Source of the DNA: Kribbella pittospori
GTDB taxonomy: Bacteria; Actinomycetota; Actinomycetes; Propionibacteriales; Kribbellaceae
Direction: 5' to 3'
DNA length: 64,000 nucleotides
NCBI RefSeq assembly: GCF_004331465.1
Contig: NZ_SJKB01000001.1
Location: 372,001-436,000, forward strand
In this document: positions 8,510-16,902 of the stretch, one piece after another
How the letters are laid out: every line of letters begins with the position of its first letter
Numbering within the stretch: the stretch's first letter is position 1
Made by a program: the position numbers and the translations under genes
The notes under the pieces: generated by a model
What the model saw: the letters and a program-made list of their open reading frames with translations, nothing else
Databases searched by the model: none
Told to the model about the DNA's origin: nothing

Positions 8510-9343
8510 TCAGTGTTCGCTGCTGAAGAACCGTAGCAACAGCGGGCCGACGGTCTGTGGGTCGACGACGTGATCCGGCCCCTCGAGGGTCTCCCGTTGA
8601 GCGTGGGGTAGTAGGTCTGCAAGCTCGTCGGCTGCGCGGTCGAAGAAGTCCGAGGGCAGGCCTGCCATATAGGGGGCCGTGATCGGTCCTCCGGTGGTGA
8701 CCAGGACCGGTTGGGTGACCGTTGCCAGTCGATCGGCCGGCAATTGGTAGCGGTTGAGGAAGACGCTGTCGTGGACCAGCGTGGGCGCGAGGGCGACCGA
8801 ATGCGCCCAATGCGCCGTCTGCTTGCCTGCCGCTTTCCTGGCCGCGATGTTGTCGTCGGAGGCGCCGGTCATGCGCATGAACAGTTCGAGAACCTCCTCG
8901 TCTCGCCCGGCGTCGAAGGCGCGTCGGGTGTCTGCGATGTACTCCTCGAATCGCGGGCGTATGTCGTCCCCGACCGCGTAGGGCACCTCCCACACGGCGA
9001 TCGTGTCGATGGCTGACCCGGCCGCGGCGGCTTCCAGCGCCAGCGCGCCGCCTGAGGACGCCCCGAACAGGTGTGCCGAGCCGCCCGCCTCCGCGATCAA
9101 CGCATCCAGGTCCTCGATCTCCCTTTCCACGGCGTAAGGCTCGGTGAAGCCGCTCGCGCCGCGTCCCCTACGGGCATAGTTGTAGACCGTGAAGTGCTCG
9201 GCGAGAGCCGGCGCCAAGGGAGCGTTCTCCACCCCTTCGTCGAGTCCCCCGCCCACCAGAATGACGGCCGGACCGCTTCCTTCCCTGTCGTAGGCGATGG
9301 TGGTGCCATCGTTTGATGTCACGCGAAAGGCCATCTCGTTCAT
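8510..9343 (-). CDS. Alpha/beta hydrolase
   Basis: 277 residues from ATG 9343 with GGAG 7 bases upstream. The alpha/beta-hydrolase landmarks are in order: the oxyanion-loop region VILVGGGLDEG near residue 28, the nucleophile elbow FGASSGG near residue 95, and a late histidine in GPDHVV near residue 260. No signal peptide is present, so it is cytoplasmic; the substrate cannot be read from sequence. It is the last gene of a probable operon with the DoxX protein (27-bp gap) and the ABC exporter, where it could hydrolyse a toxic ester or lactone. Confidence 0.85.
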   Translation of the reverse strand: MNEMAFRVTSNDGTTIAYDREGSGPAVILVGGGLDEGVENAPLAPALAEHFTVYNYARRGRGASGFTEPYAVEREIEDLDALIAEAGGSAHLFGASSGGALALEAAAAGSAIDTIAVWEVPYAVGDDIRPRFEEYIADTRRAFDAGRDEEVLELFMRMTGASDDNIAARKAAGKQTAHWAHSVALAPTLVHDSVFLNRYQLPADRLATVTQPVLVTTGGPITAPYMAGLPSDFFDRAADELADLLPHAQRETLEGPDHVVDPQTVGPLLLRFFSSEH

Positions 9344-9370
9344 CTCACATCTCCGTTCGAGAGGTTTGTC

Positions 9371-9793
9371 TCAGCGCCTGAGCAGCGTGCCGACGACGGC
9401 CTCGGTGCGCGACCACCGCGCCCTTGCGATCACGGCCGCCACGACGAGAAAGGCGAGCGGCAGCCAAGGGCTCTGCTCGAGCACGAACTGATCGGTGATG
9501 ACAGCACCGGTCAGCAATGCCGCCAACCCGAGACTGGCCAGGCCCGCCAGAGCCGGGATCAGAAGTCCAACCCCTCCCGCGACCTCCAGCGCTCCGACCA
9601 GGTACCGGAGCCACTGGCCAGCCCCGATGTCGGCGAACATGTCCACCATGACCGGGTCGCCGGCGAGCTTCGAGATTCCGCCGCCGGCGATTATCGCCGC
9701 CAGCACGACTTGCAGAATCCAGACCCCGATGCTGCTCGCCCGCCCAGGCGTGTGCGCAACGGTTTCCGAGTTGTTCTTGGGGATGGTGCTCAT
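9371..9793 (-). CDS. DoxX-family membrane protein
   Basis: 140 residues from ATG 9793, preceded by AAGGAGA at 5 bases; an upstream start at 9877 lacks such a site. Four hydrophobic segments are visible (about residues 22-42, 62-82, 85-107 and 112-130). GGGISKLAGDP after the first membrane segment is the conserved DoxX signature. DoxX proteins are small inner-membrane proteins linked to redox and thiol stress in actinobacteria. It lies between the ABC permease (103-bp gap) and the hydrolase on the same strand. Confidence 0.85.
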   Translation of the reverse strand: MSTIPKNNSETVAHTPGRASSIGVWILQVVLAAIIAGGGISKLAGDPVMVDMFADIGAGQWLRYLVGALEVAGGVGLLIPALAGLASLGLAALLTGAVITDQFVLEQSPWLPLAFLVVAAVIARARWSRTEAVVGTLLRR

Positions 9794-9896
9794 TCGGCTC
9801 TCCTTGTCGTGTCCGGGTCTGGTACCGGTGATGGCGTTGGCCGAGTGGGCTGGGTTGTCGGAGTTGATTTCGACCAAGTGCTCGCGGTAGCGGCAT

Positions 9897-10742
9897 CTAC
9901 TTCTTGTTGCGGTAGAGGACCATGGTGATGGGACCGAAGACCGCGACGAGAAGTACGGACGAGACGAGCACCCAGCCGATTTCCCCGGCGGGCACCGAGC
10001 CGTCCATCAGGCCGCGTACCACGGTCGCCAGGTGGGTGATCGGGTTGACCTCGACGACCGCCTGCATCCACCCGGGCATCGTCTTCGGGTCCACGAAGAT
10101 GTTGCTCCCGAACGTCAGCGGGAACATCACCATCATGCTGACCCCCGCCACCGAGTTCGGCGTGCGCAGGATCAGGCTGAGCATCGTCCACAGCCACGAC
10201 AGGCAGAACGAGAACACCAGCAGCAGCACCACCGAGAGCACCACGCCGACGGCGCCACCCTCCGGCCGGAACCCTAGGACCAGTCCGAGCGTGATCACGA
10301 TCGCCGACCCGATCGAGTAGCGCATCACATCGCCGAGCAGGGCGCCGACCAGCGGCGACGGTCGCCACACCGGGAGCGCCCTGAACCTGTCGAACACCCC
10401 CTTCTGGATGTCGGTGTTCAGCGTTATGCCGGTGTTCATGGTGATCATGACGTTCGCCTGCACCAGGATGCCGGGCAGCAGGAACTGTAGGTACTCCTGT
10501 GTCGACCCGGCGAGCGCGCCGCCGAACAGGTAGGTGAACATCAGTGTGAACATGATCGGGAACATGGTCACGTCGACGAGCTGCTCGGGCACGTGTTTGA
10601 TCTTCAGCAGCGCCCGCCAGCCGAATGTCAACGAGGTGCGCACCGGGCCGGGGCGAGACGGCCGCTCGCCGGCCAACAGCACACTGCGCAGCGCGTCCTC
10701 GGTGACCGGCGCCGACGCCTGCTCCGCGGTCGTGGCATTCAT
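9897..10742 (-). CDS. ABC-2 type permease of a DrrB-like drug exporter
   Basis: 281 residues with about six membrane segments and the ABC-2 signature region [20 protein letters not shown]. The N-terminal 35 residues are cytoplasmic. It starts inside the stop codon of the ATPase gene (ATGA overlap), so the two subunits are translationally coupled. DrrAB-type exporters expel anthracyclines and other hydrophobic compounds. A PadR regulator upstream is a frequent partner of such exporters. Confidence 0.9.
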   Translation of the reverse strand: MNATTAEQASAPVTEDALRSVLLAGERPSRPGPVRTSLTFGWRALLKIKHVPEQLVDVTMFPIMFTLMFTYLFGGALAGSTQEYLQFLLPGILVQANVMITMNTGITLNTDIQKGVFDRFRALPVWRPSPLVGALLGDVMRYSIGSAIVITLGLVLGFRPEGGAVGVVLSVVLLLVFSFCLSWLWTMLSLILRTPNSVAGVSMMVMFPLTFGSNIFVDPKTMPGWMQAVVEVNPITHLATVVRGLMDGSVPAGEIGWVLVSSVLLVAVFGPITMVLYRNKK

Positions 10743-11704
10743 GCGGCATCCTCCTCGGGTGTCTCTTCGGCGGGATGTCCGGTCAGGGTGAGGAACACCT
10801 CGTCCAGGCTCGGCTGACCGAGCGCGAACTCGGTGACGTCGATGCCGCTGCGGGACAGCTCGGCCAGGGCGCGGGCGACCCGCTCGCGGTCGGAGATCCG
10901 CGCGGACAGCGCGGCCGGGTCGGCGGACGGCTCGGCCGGCACCTCGAGGACGCCGGCGAGGACCCGTTCGGCCTCGGCCCGCTGCTCGGGCGCACGTAGC
11001 CGTACGTGCAGCGAGCCGGCGCCGACCGACGCCTTGAGCTCGCCGCTCGAGCCCTCGGCGATGACCTTCCCGTGGTCGATCACCGCTATCCGGTCGGCGA
11101 GCTGGTCGGCCTCGTCGAGGTACTGCGTGGTCAGCAACACGGTGGTGCCTTCGGCGACCATGCCGCGGACGATCTCCCAGACCTGGTTCCTGCTCCGGGG
11201 GTCGAGGCCGGTCGTGGGCTCGTCGAGGAAGATCAGTTCGGGGGTGACGACCAGGCTCGCCGCGATGTCGATGCGCCGGCGCATCCCGCCGGAGTACTTC
11301 TTCACCTGCCGGTCAGCCGCCTCGGCAAGACCGAACGCGTCGAGCAGGTCGGTCGCCCGCTCCCTGCCTCGGCGGCGTGAGTAGCCGAGCAGTCTGGCGA
11401 GCAGCAACAGGTTCTCCACCCCGGTGAGGTCCTCGTCGACCGACGCGAACTGCCCGGCGAGGCCCACCCTGCTCCGCACCGCCTGGGCGTCACGCACGAC
11501 GTCGTAGCCGAGCACTTGCGCCTCTCCGGCGTCGGGGTGCAGGAGCGTGGCCAGCATGCGGATCGTGGTGGTCTTGCCCGCCCCGTTCGGACCGAGCACG
11601 CCGTACACGCCCCCGGCGCTCACGGCCAGGTCCACACCGGCGACCGCGTGGGTCGTGCCGAAGCTCTTCTTCAACCCTCTCGTCTCGATCGCGAGCGTTC
11701 CCAT
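10739..11704 (-). CDS. ABC transporter ATPase, DrrA-like (daunorubicin-resistance type)
   Basis: 321 residues. Walker A is GPNGAGKTT near residue 39, the ABC signature is [10 protein letters not shown] near residue 141, and Walker B is [12 protein letters not shown] near residue 161; the H-loop region is TTQYLDEAD. The C-terminal 80 residues match the DrrA extension (domain after residue 230), which distinguishes this subgroup from simple ABC ATPases. It is the first gene of the exporter operon and follows two TCAAGTTTGA palindromes in the gap behind the PadR gene. Confidence 0.93.
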   Translation of the reverse strand: MGTLAIETRGLKKSFGTTHAVAGVDLAVSAGGVYGVLGPNGAGKTTTIRMLATLLHPDAGEAQVLGYDVVRDAQAVRSRVGLAGQFASVDEDLTGVENLLLLARLLGYSRRRGRERATDLLDAFGLAEAADRQVKKYSGGMRRRIDIAASLVVTPELIFLDEPTTGLDPRSRNQVWEIVRGMVAEGTTVLLTTQYLDEADQLADRIAVIDHGKVIAEGSSGELKASVGAGSLHVRLRAPEQRAEAERVLAGVLEVPAEPSADPAALSARISDRERVARALAELSRSGIDVTEFALGQPSLDEVFLTLTGHPAEETPEEDAA

Positions 11705-11753
11705 GGGTTCGATTCCTTCTCTCGGTGTTGCGAACGGATTGGTTGAGCGCTAG

Positions 11754-11808
11754 TCAAGTTTGAGTACTTGGCCAGAGTGCACGAGGAGGAACGTCTTGTC
11801 AAGTTTGA
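11754..11808 (-). promoter_or_regulatory. Paired TCAAGTTTGA palindromes, probable PadR operator and promoter
   Basis: Two identical 10-bp palindromes lie at 11754-11763 and 11799-11808. Read on the minus strand, each is part of TCAAACTTGAC, which contains a TTGAC(A/T) hexamer like a -35 element. They lie directly upstream of the exporter ATPase and just after the padR stop codon, where a local repressor would act. Confidence 0.55.
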
Positions 11809-12405
11809 TTAGAAGCGCATCTTGAGGGGATCGGGGACCGTTCGCCACGAACCCGGATCATCGGCCATGGTGTAGGCGCCCTCAGACAGTCGTTTGCTCA
11901 GGCTCTTCGCCCACTCCAGTTCGGTGCGTGCGTGTCCCGCCCACAGTTCGGCCTGATCGCGGACGTGCTCGGGGGTGTCCCGATTGGGGTGCTCCCGCCA
12001 CTTGGCCTGCTCTACGAGCTCCGCTTCCAGGCGCGCGACCCGCTCGTTAACGTGCGCGATGGCATCTGTCCTGGTCAGCATGGGCAACATGGCGATGGAC
12101 GCGTTGAGCATGTCCGGGTCGTGGGTGCGCCGCAGACCGTCGCGGACCAGTTCGACTATCTCGTCACGTCCCCGAGCTGTCGCGTGGTACAGAACGCGCT
12201 CCGGCCCGGAGTTGCCCGGCTCGGCGTGTTCGGTGAGGAGGCCATCAGCCGCCGCCTTCTTCAGTGCGTGATAAATCGAGCCGGGCTTGATCTTGGCCCA
12301 ATTCTCCGCACGCCAGCTCTGCAGCAGTTCGGACCGCACCTGGTAGCCATGCGCGCCGCCGGAGAGGTGCACGATACCGAGTACCAGGAGCTTCGTCGCC
12401 GACAT
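11809..12405 (-). CDS. PadR-family transcriptional regulator
   Basis: 198 residues from ATG 12405, with GGAGG 7 bases upstream. The winged helix occupies residues 1-85: LLVLGIVHLSGGAHGYQVR, then WAKIKPGSIYHALKKAAADG as recognition helix and wing. The C-terminal half is the four-helix dimerisation domain typical of the longer PadR class. PadR proteins repress drug exporters until a ligand binds; the exporter immediately downstream on the same strand is the obvious target. Confidence 0.92.
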   Translation of the reverse strand: MSATKLLVLGIVHLSGGAHGYQVRSELLQSWRAENWAKIKPGSIYHALKKAAADGLLTEHAEPGNSGPERVLYHATARGRDEIVELVRDGLRRTHDPDMLNASIAMLPMLTRTDAIAHVNERVARLEAELVEQAKWREHPNRDTPEHVRDQAELWAGHARTELEWAKSLSKRLSEGAYTMADDPGSWRTVPDPLKMRF

Positions 12406-12520
12406 GCGCCCACCTCCGCTCAATCTGCTCGGACTCGCTCCGCTTGCGCGCCCGCCAGGGTTGTATCAACTCCCGCCAACACTAGGGTGCCCTCCTGGTC
12501 CGAGTGGTGTCAGCACTGAC

Positions 12521-12763
12521 CTACAAACGGTGCTGGTGGAGACCTCCAAAGCCAATATGGAGCTCGGCGATCTGGTCGAACTGGTCTTTCAGCTCCATAC
12601 CGGAGCGTGCGGTGGGGAAAATCTTCAAAACGTGTTCGCGTGGGACGAATCGCGCCATCGTCACTGGACCATCATTTGAATAAGAGTCCTGCCACTGAAA
12701 GATCGTCTCGGATCCATGCTCGAGGATCTCGACAGTTCCAGCTCGACTGTCGTATCGGGCCAT
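12521..12763 (-). CDS. Small protein of unknown function
   Basis: 80 residues from ATG 12763, with GGAGAG 7-8 bases upstream. No membrane segment, signal or motif is recognisable; the composition is that of a normal soluble protein, not a GC-driven shadow frame. It stands alone between the padR gene and the XRE-ImmA gene, both on the same strand. I do not recognise it. Confidence 0.45.
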   Translation of the reverse strand: MARYDSRAGTVEILEHGSETIFQWQDSYSNDGPVTMARFVPREHVLKIFPTARSGMELKDQFDQIAELHIGFGGLHQHRL

Positions 12764-12982
12764 GGCGACTACTCTCCAGGTGTTGTGCCGTCCGCGTGGG
12801 CGTAGCGTATGGGACGGAGCAATTGGGGGTGAAGGGCCTTGTCAGAAAGGATCTGCAGCACGGCTGCGACTCTGAGATACGAGCCAGCACGTCCGGTGGT
12901 CCGACACCTGCTTGTAGCACACGTCAGATCTTCCGGATTTGCCCTAGGACGTCTGCGGCGATCGCGATCTGGTCCGTGCCTG

Positions 12983-14134
12983 TTACACGAGTCTTAGCTG
13001 TGGCCGCGGGTCGTCCTGGCCGAGCAGGAGTCGTAAGCGCGGTAGTTTGATCTTCAGCTCGTCGGCCAGATTTCGTTGGCTCAATCCGTTGGCTTCAGCA
13101 AGCTCGAAGGCCCGCCGCAGCAGCGTCGGGGCCTCGCCTGGGTACCCGGCAACCGGTTCCGCGCCGAAGAGGTTGAGCTGCCGTAGTTGGTTAAGACGCT
13201 GGAACGCACGCCTGTAGGCGGGCTCGGATATGGCGCCGACTTCCCTGCATCGATAGATCAGGGACTCGACGGCAACGCCCCATTCCTTGCTAAGCCGATC
13301 AAGCGCGTGAAGGTCCATCCGTGCTGGCAGCATGGGGGTGATGACCGCGGCAGGAGTCAACAGCTCGGCAGCGAAGGCATCTGCCTCTCGCTCTTGCTGC
13401 AGATCGCCAGGCGCGACGTCGGGGTGTAGCAGCAGGTGGCCCAACTCGTGTGCCGCCGTGAAACGGTGCCGATACACGTCATCGGCTCTGTCCGGTGTGA
13501 GCACGACGATGGGGCGGGGGAGATGCGAGGTTGAGAACGCGTCGACGGTCGTGGTTGCTGCACCGGCGAACGGTGTCAACGTCACGACGATGCCGTGACG
13601 CTCCATGGTCCGAACGAGCTGAGGTATACGCCCAGTGCCAAGGCTCCACCGCCGCCGCAATTCCTGAGCCGCCGCAGCGGGCCCGAGCGGCATCTCATCT
13701 CTGCTGACCTCTCCCGCACTGAATCCGGGGAGATCGACAGCAGGCAGCTGTACTCGCTTCTCCAATGCGTAGACCAGCTCCCACGCTTGCTCGGTGAACG
13801 CGATTGCCTTGGCTCGCTGGATGGCGGGTGTCTTTCGCAAGCTCCTGAAATGGGCGGCTGAGCTCTCGAGGCGGGCGTAGGGCCGACCGGCCGCGAAGAA
13901 CGCCGCCGGAACACTGAGGATCTCCGATAGGCCACCGACATGGTCTGGTCGGGGGGGATGGGTGCCGGCCTCCCATTGCCCCACCGCGACCGGAGAAACC
14001 CCGAGCCCGCCAGCCACTGACTTCTTGGTCATCCCAGCAAGGCGGCGCGCTTGCGTCAGCCGCGCAGGGTCGAATGCTGCCGCCACGGCTGCGGTCGACG
14101 CCAGCTCAGCGGGCTTCACTGGCTGCTTCTGCAT
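12983..14134 (-). CDS. XRE helix-turn-helix fused to ImmA/IrrE-type metalloprotease
   Basis: 383 residues. Residues about 26-82 form a lambda-repressor-type helix-turn-helix (LTQARRLAGMTKKSVAGGLG, then VSPVAVGQWEAGTHPP). A central domain carries the zinc protease motif HELGHLLLH near residue 230 with the downstream glutamate in EREADAFAAELLTP. The C-terminal part has a second helical region. Proteins of this class cleave or relieve repressors and are common in integrative elements and phages, as with ImmA of ICEBs1. It is the second gene of a pair, 20 bp after an unknown partner, which is a plausible substrate or toxin-like component. Confidence 0.9.
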   Translation of the reverse strand: MQKQPVKPAELASTAAVAAAFDPARLTQARRLAGMTKKSVAGGLGVSPVAVGQWEAGTHPPRPDHVGGLSEILSVPAAFFAAGRPYARLESSAAHFRSLRKTPAIQRAKAIAFTEQAWELVYALEKRVQLPAVDLPGFSAGEVSRDEMPLGPAAAAQELRRRWSLGTGRIPQLVRTMERHGIVVTLTPFAGAATTTVDAFSTSHLPRPIVVLTPDRADDVYRHRFTAAHELGHLLLHPDVAPGDLQQEREADAFAAELLTPAAVITPMLPARMDLHALDRLSKEWGVAVESLIYRCREVGAISEPAYRRAFQRLNQLRQLNLFGAEPVAGYPGEAPTLLRRAFELAEANGLSQRNLADELKIKLPRLRLLLGQDDPRPQLRLV

Positions 14135-14154
14135 CGGTGTCCATTCTCAGTCGC

Positions 14155-14985
14155 TCACTGCGGCTCATCGTCGCTGCCAACTTCCTGCTCCGGCGGCCCT
14201 GCTTCACTCGACGGTTCACCCGCGAGCGGCGACCGCACAGTTAGGCCGAAGTCTTCATCCGACGGTGCTCCGTCATCGAAGCGAGTCGAGCCGGGACCGT
14301 CGACAGGCTTGAGTGGCACCCGCAGTCCGCCGTAGCCGGCGTCCGGTCCCGGCCGGGACAGGCTTTCCCAATGAGGCCAATAGATTTGCCGCGAGTCCTC
14401 GTCAATCAGTTCGCAGTCACCCCAACCTAGCTCGAACATCCCAGCCGGGTTGCACGAGAAGCCGATGGTGACGACGGAGCCGAACCGCCTCAGCTGCTCG
14501 AGCAGCGCGTCCTCCTCCGCCTGGGCTGCCTCAATCTCGGCCTCGTCGACCTCGATGTCGTCGAACGTGAGCTGAGGGTTCCGGCCATAGCTCGGCGCGG
14601 CAAGCGTCAGCAATCCACGCCGGTAGTCGGACACGCTCCTGATTCTCGCGTTTGCGTGGCCGGTCTTGTGGTCGGTAGCAAATCGCAACGGCCACAACGC
14701 GACGCTCGTTTCCGCAACGACCAGGAGCTCAAACCGGCTCTTGCCTTGGTTGCCCTTGGCGGTTCTTAGCCCCGGAACCTGCTCGGCGAGGTTGAGCAGT
14801 TCCTCGTGTTGAAAGACCGCGAGCCCATTGCCATAGGCATCGTTGTGGGTCTCCTCCGAGGCGATGTGTCCTGCCAACGCGCGCTCATGCGCTCGCCAGA
14901 TCGCCTCAGGCACAGCCCGGACCAACGCCGGTGCGGCCGCGCCGAACCGCTCAAAGGACCACTCGGATAGATCAGTTCCACTCAA
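14155..14985 (-). CDS. Unknown partner of the XRE-ImmA protease
   Basis: 276 residues from TTG 14985, preceded by GAGGAG at 7 bases; a GTG at 15000 lacks a site. No transmembrane segment or known motif is visible. The middle (from about residue 75) reads as an alpha/beta fold with FELLVVAETSVALWPLRFA. An acidic helical stretch follows at about 160-185, and the C-terminus is a low-complexity acidic tail from about 235. The tight spacing to the protease gene suggests a functional pair, as in stress-response or toxin-antitoxin-like modules of mobile elements. No function is claimed. Confidence 0.75.
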   Translation of the reverse strand: MSGTDLSEWSFERFGAAAPALVRAVPEAIWRAHERALAGHIASEETHNDAYGNGLAVFQHEELLNLAEQVPGLRTAKGNQGKSRFELLVVAETSVALWPLRFATDHKTGHANARIRSVSDYRRGLLTLAAPSYGRNPQLTFDDIEVDEAEIEAAQAEEDALLEQLRRFGSVVTIGFSCNPAGMFELGWGDCELIDEDSRQIYWPHWESLSRPGPDAGYGGLRVPLKPVDGPGSTRFDDGAPSDEDFGLTVRSPLAGEPSSEAGPPEQEVGSDDEPQ

Positions 14986-15000
14986 GCCATTGCTCCTCAC

Positions 15001-15231
15001 GCTTTAGGCGCGAAGCATGACTCGCGCTGTGACTTCACTTTAGCGCACGGATTGCTCGAAGTCATCTGAGTCGACGTGCGTGGCGCCAGTCGCGGCCGTC
15101 GTTCGGCGGTCGAATGAGAACGTCGGCGGTTCGATTCCGGCAGGCGCATCCGCCACCACAGCTAAGAGCCGTCAAGGCCCGGGCGCTGCCAACACTGCCG
15201 TTGCGCACGCATCCAGTCCGTCATGCCGGGC
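15001..15231. other. Intergenic stretch between the XRE-ImmA pair and the helicase gene
   Basis: No gene is seen. A plus-strand piece near 15131-15160 resembles the 3' arm of a tRNA (GGTTCGATTCC), but its T-stem does not pair properly. Confidence 0.5.
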
Positions 15232-16893
15232 TCACGTCTGTTGGGCGACGATGCAGGCGTCAATGAACGGCAGCCACAGCCCGTGAAGGTTGTTGATGGC
15301 GTCTGGTACGACAATGTGGGCGCCCTCGCGCGCCCGGGTGAGGCACACGTACAGCAGCCGAGATCCTGTCGGGTAAGGCTCGGCTTCGTAGCCGTGGAAC
15401 TCGTCGGGTTGGAGCAGCAGGACCGTCACGTCGGCTTCACGGCCCTTGGTCTGGTGCAGGTTCATCACCTGGACGGGTTTGGGGCGGCCAGCACGTGACC
15501 CCACGAGCGTGCCCACGCGGAGTTCCTCGACCTCGCTGGTCAGGTCTTCCAGCGACCCGCCGCGCTCGAGCACCCGTGCGACGCGCCGAAGTTGCCGGTT
15601 GGAGCGCAGCCAGGTGTCTTCTCCCCGCGGGAAACCTAGACGCTGATGCGCTCCGGCGAGGATGACGAGGAGCTCGTCGATGTCGGGCGGCACCTTGGCC
15701 GCGACCTGGAGGTCAAGTGCGACCCTCTTCAGCTCCGCCTCGAAGGCAGGGATGGTCTTGCGCACGACCGCGTCGGCGAATCTCTTTTTGGTGCGACCGT
15801 GCGCGATCGAGTGGACGTAGACCGCAAGGGCTTGCCGTGGACTGGCGTTTCCGTCAAGCGCCCAGCGCAGAAGGGAGAACTGCGCCTGGAGACCGTCACC
15901 GAACGCCTCGGTAAACCCGACCTGCTCATGGTCGATCCCTACTTCCGAGAGCACCGTGGACAGTTCGGCGGTGGCGGCATGCGTGTGGGTGAAGACGCTC
16001 ACTGTGTTCCCTGCCGCCTGCTCTGCAACGACGACATGGGAAACCGCCTCAGCAAGGTTTGCGGCTGGGGCCAGGTGCAGGATTATCCTCGCGGTGGAGA
16101 CGGCATACGCGATCGTCGGGTCGCCGAACCGGCGTTCCAGCGCAGCAAGTGCTGCGGCGGGGAGGGCGCCGGAGGGGTCCCGGTAACTCTGGGGAGGCAG
16201 CTCGATCATCGCCGCACCGGCGAGCGCAGATGCTTCGGCGATCCGTGCCTGAGGGTCGATGTTCTTCATGCCGGCATAAATGCACTGATTTGGGTCGCCC
16301 AGCAGGATTCGCTGGGCGTCCGGCGAAATGGTCTGGATGAACGCCCATTCCGCGTTGCTCGTGTCCTGGAATTCGTCGCAGATCACGGTCCCGTAGCGGC
16401 GCCGGTAATAGTCCCGGACCGTCGGCACCGCCAGGAGGGCGGATGCAGCAGGGACGAGCTCGTCGTAACTCACGCCGGGGAACCGGGCGGACACCTCGGA
16501 CTCGGCGCGTGATTGGACACGAACAGGATACGGGTGACCGTAGAACCGCCCGAAGTCGTTGAGGATCCGCCAGGCTAGGCCGTGGAAGGTGACGACGTCG
16601 ACCCGGTCTCGCAATGGCCCGAGAACTTCGGCGGATCGGTCGAGGATCTGGCTTACGGCGGTGCGGGAGAATGACACGAAAAGCACGCGCTTACGTGGTG
16701 GCAACCCGGCTAGGGCGCCCGGCCGTGTGGCAGCACGAGCTTCGGCCCGGCCGTGGTCTATCTCGGTCAGCCGCCGGCCGGCCGCTGCAGCAGCGGTTGT
16801 GGTCTTGCCGGAGCCCGCACCGCCGATAACGATCACGACCGGGTTCCTGGACGTGATGACGGCCTGCTGCTCGGCCGAGGGCATGTACGCCAA
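15232..16893 (-). CDS. UvrD/Rep-type superfamily 1 helicase, GajB-like
   Basis: 553 residues from TTG 16893 (AAGG 7 bases upstream), or ATG 16884. SF1 helicase motifs appear in order: Q-motif SAEQQAVI, motif I GGAGSGKTTT near residue 25, motif Ia VLFVSFSRTA, motif II VICDEFQDT near 169, motif III ILLGDPNQCIYAG near 192. Motif IV is QSYRDPSG near 236, motif V VMNLHQTKGREADV near 480, and motif VI YVCLTRARE near 523. It starts 9 bp after the TOPRIM gene's stop, which is the Gabija gene order (gajA then gajB). It is slightly longer than the roughly 500-residue GajB described first. In Gabija the helicase partners a DNA nuclease that responds to phage. Confidence 0.88.
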   Translation of the reverse strand: MAYMPSAEQQAVITSRNPVVIVIGGAGSGKTTTAAAAAGRRLTEIDHGRAEARAATRPGALAGLPPRKRVLFVSFSRTAVSQILDRSAEVLGPLRDRVDVVTFHGLAWRILNDFGRFYGHPYPVRVQSRAESEVSARFPGVSYDELVPAASALLAVPTVRDYYRRRYGTVICDEFQDTSNAEWAFIQTISPDAQRILLGDPNQCIYAGMKNIDPQARIAEASALAGAAMIELPPQSYRDPSGALPAAALAALERRFGDPTIAYAVSTARIILHLAPAANLAEAVSHVVVAEQAAGNTVSVFTHTHAATAELSTVLSEVGIDHEQVGFTEAFGDGLQAQFSLLRWALDGNASPRQALAVYVHSIAHGRTKKRFADAVVRKTIPAFEAELKRVALDLQVAAKVPPDIDELLVILAGAHQRLGFPRGEDTWLRSNRQLRRVARVLERGGSLEDLTSEVEELRVGTLVGSRAGRPKPVQVMNLHQTKGREADVTVLLLQPDEFHGYEAEPYPTGSRLLYVCLTRAREGAHIVVPDAINNLHGLWLPFIDACIVAQQT

Positions 16894-16902
16894 CGCAGGG
16901 CC

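Noticed and set aside
8193..8993. 266-codon minus-strand frame
   Set aside because: Mostly antisense or out of frame with the alpha/beta hydrolase; only its last 75 or so codons look like a protein, and those lack a start.
14155..14985. Assignment of the ImmA partner to a known toxin family
   Set aside because: No conserved toxin motif or family signature could be seen, so it was left unnamed.
15105..15165. Possible tRNA 3' end on the plus strand
   Set aside because: GGTTCGATTCC resembles a T-loop, but the T-stem has mismatches, no acceptor partner is seen, and the TGACCTGCG flank is absent.
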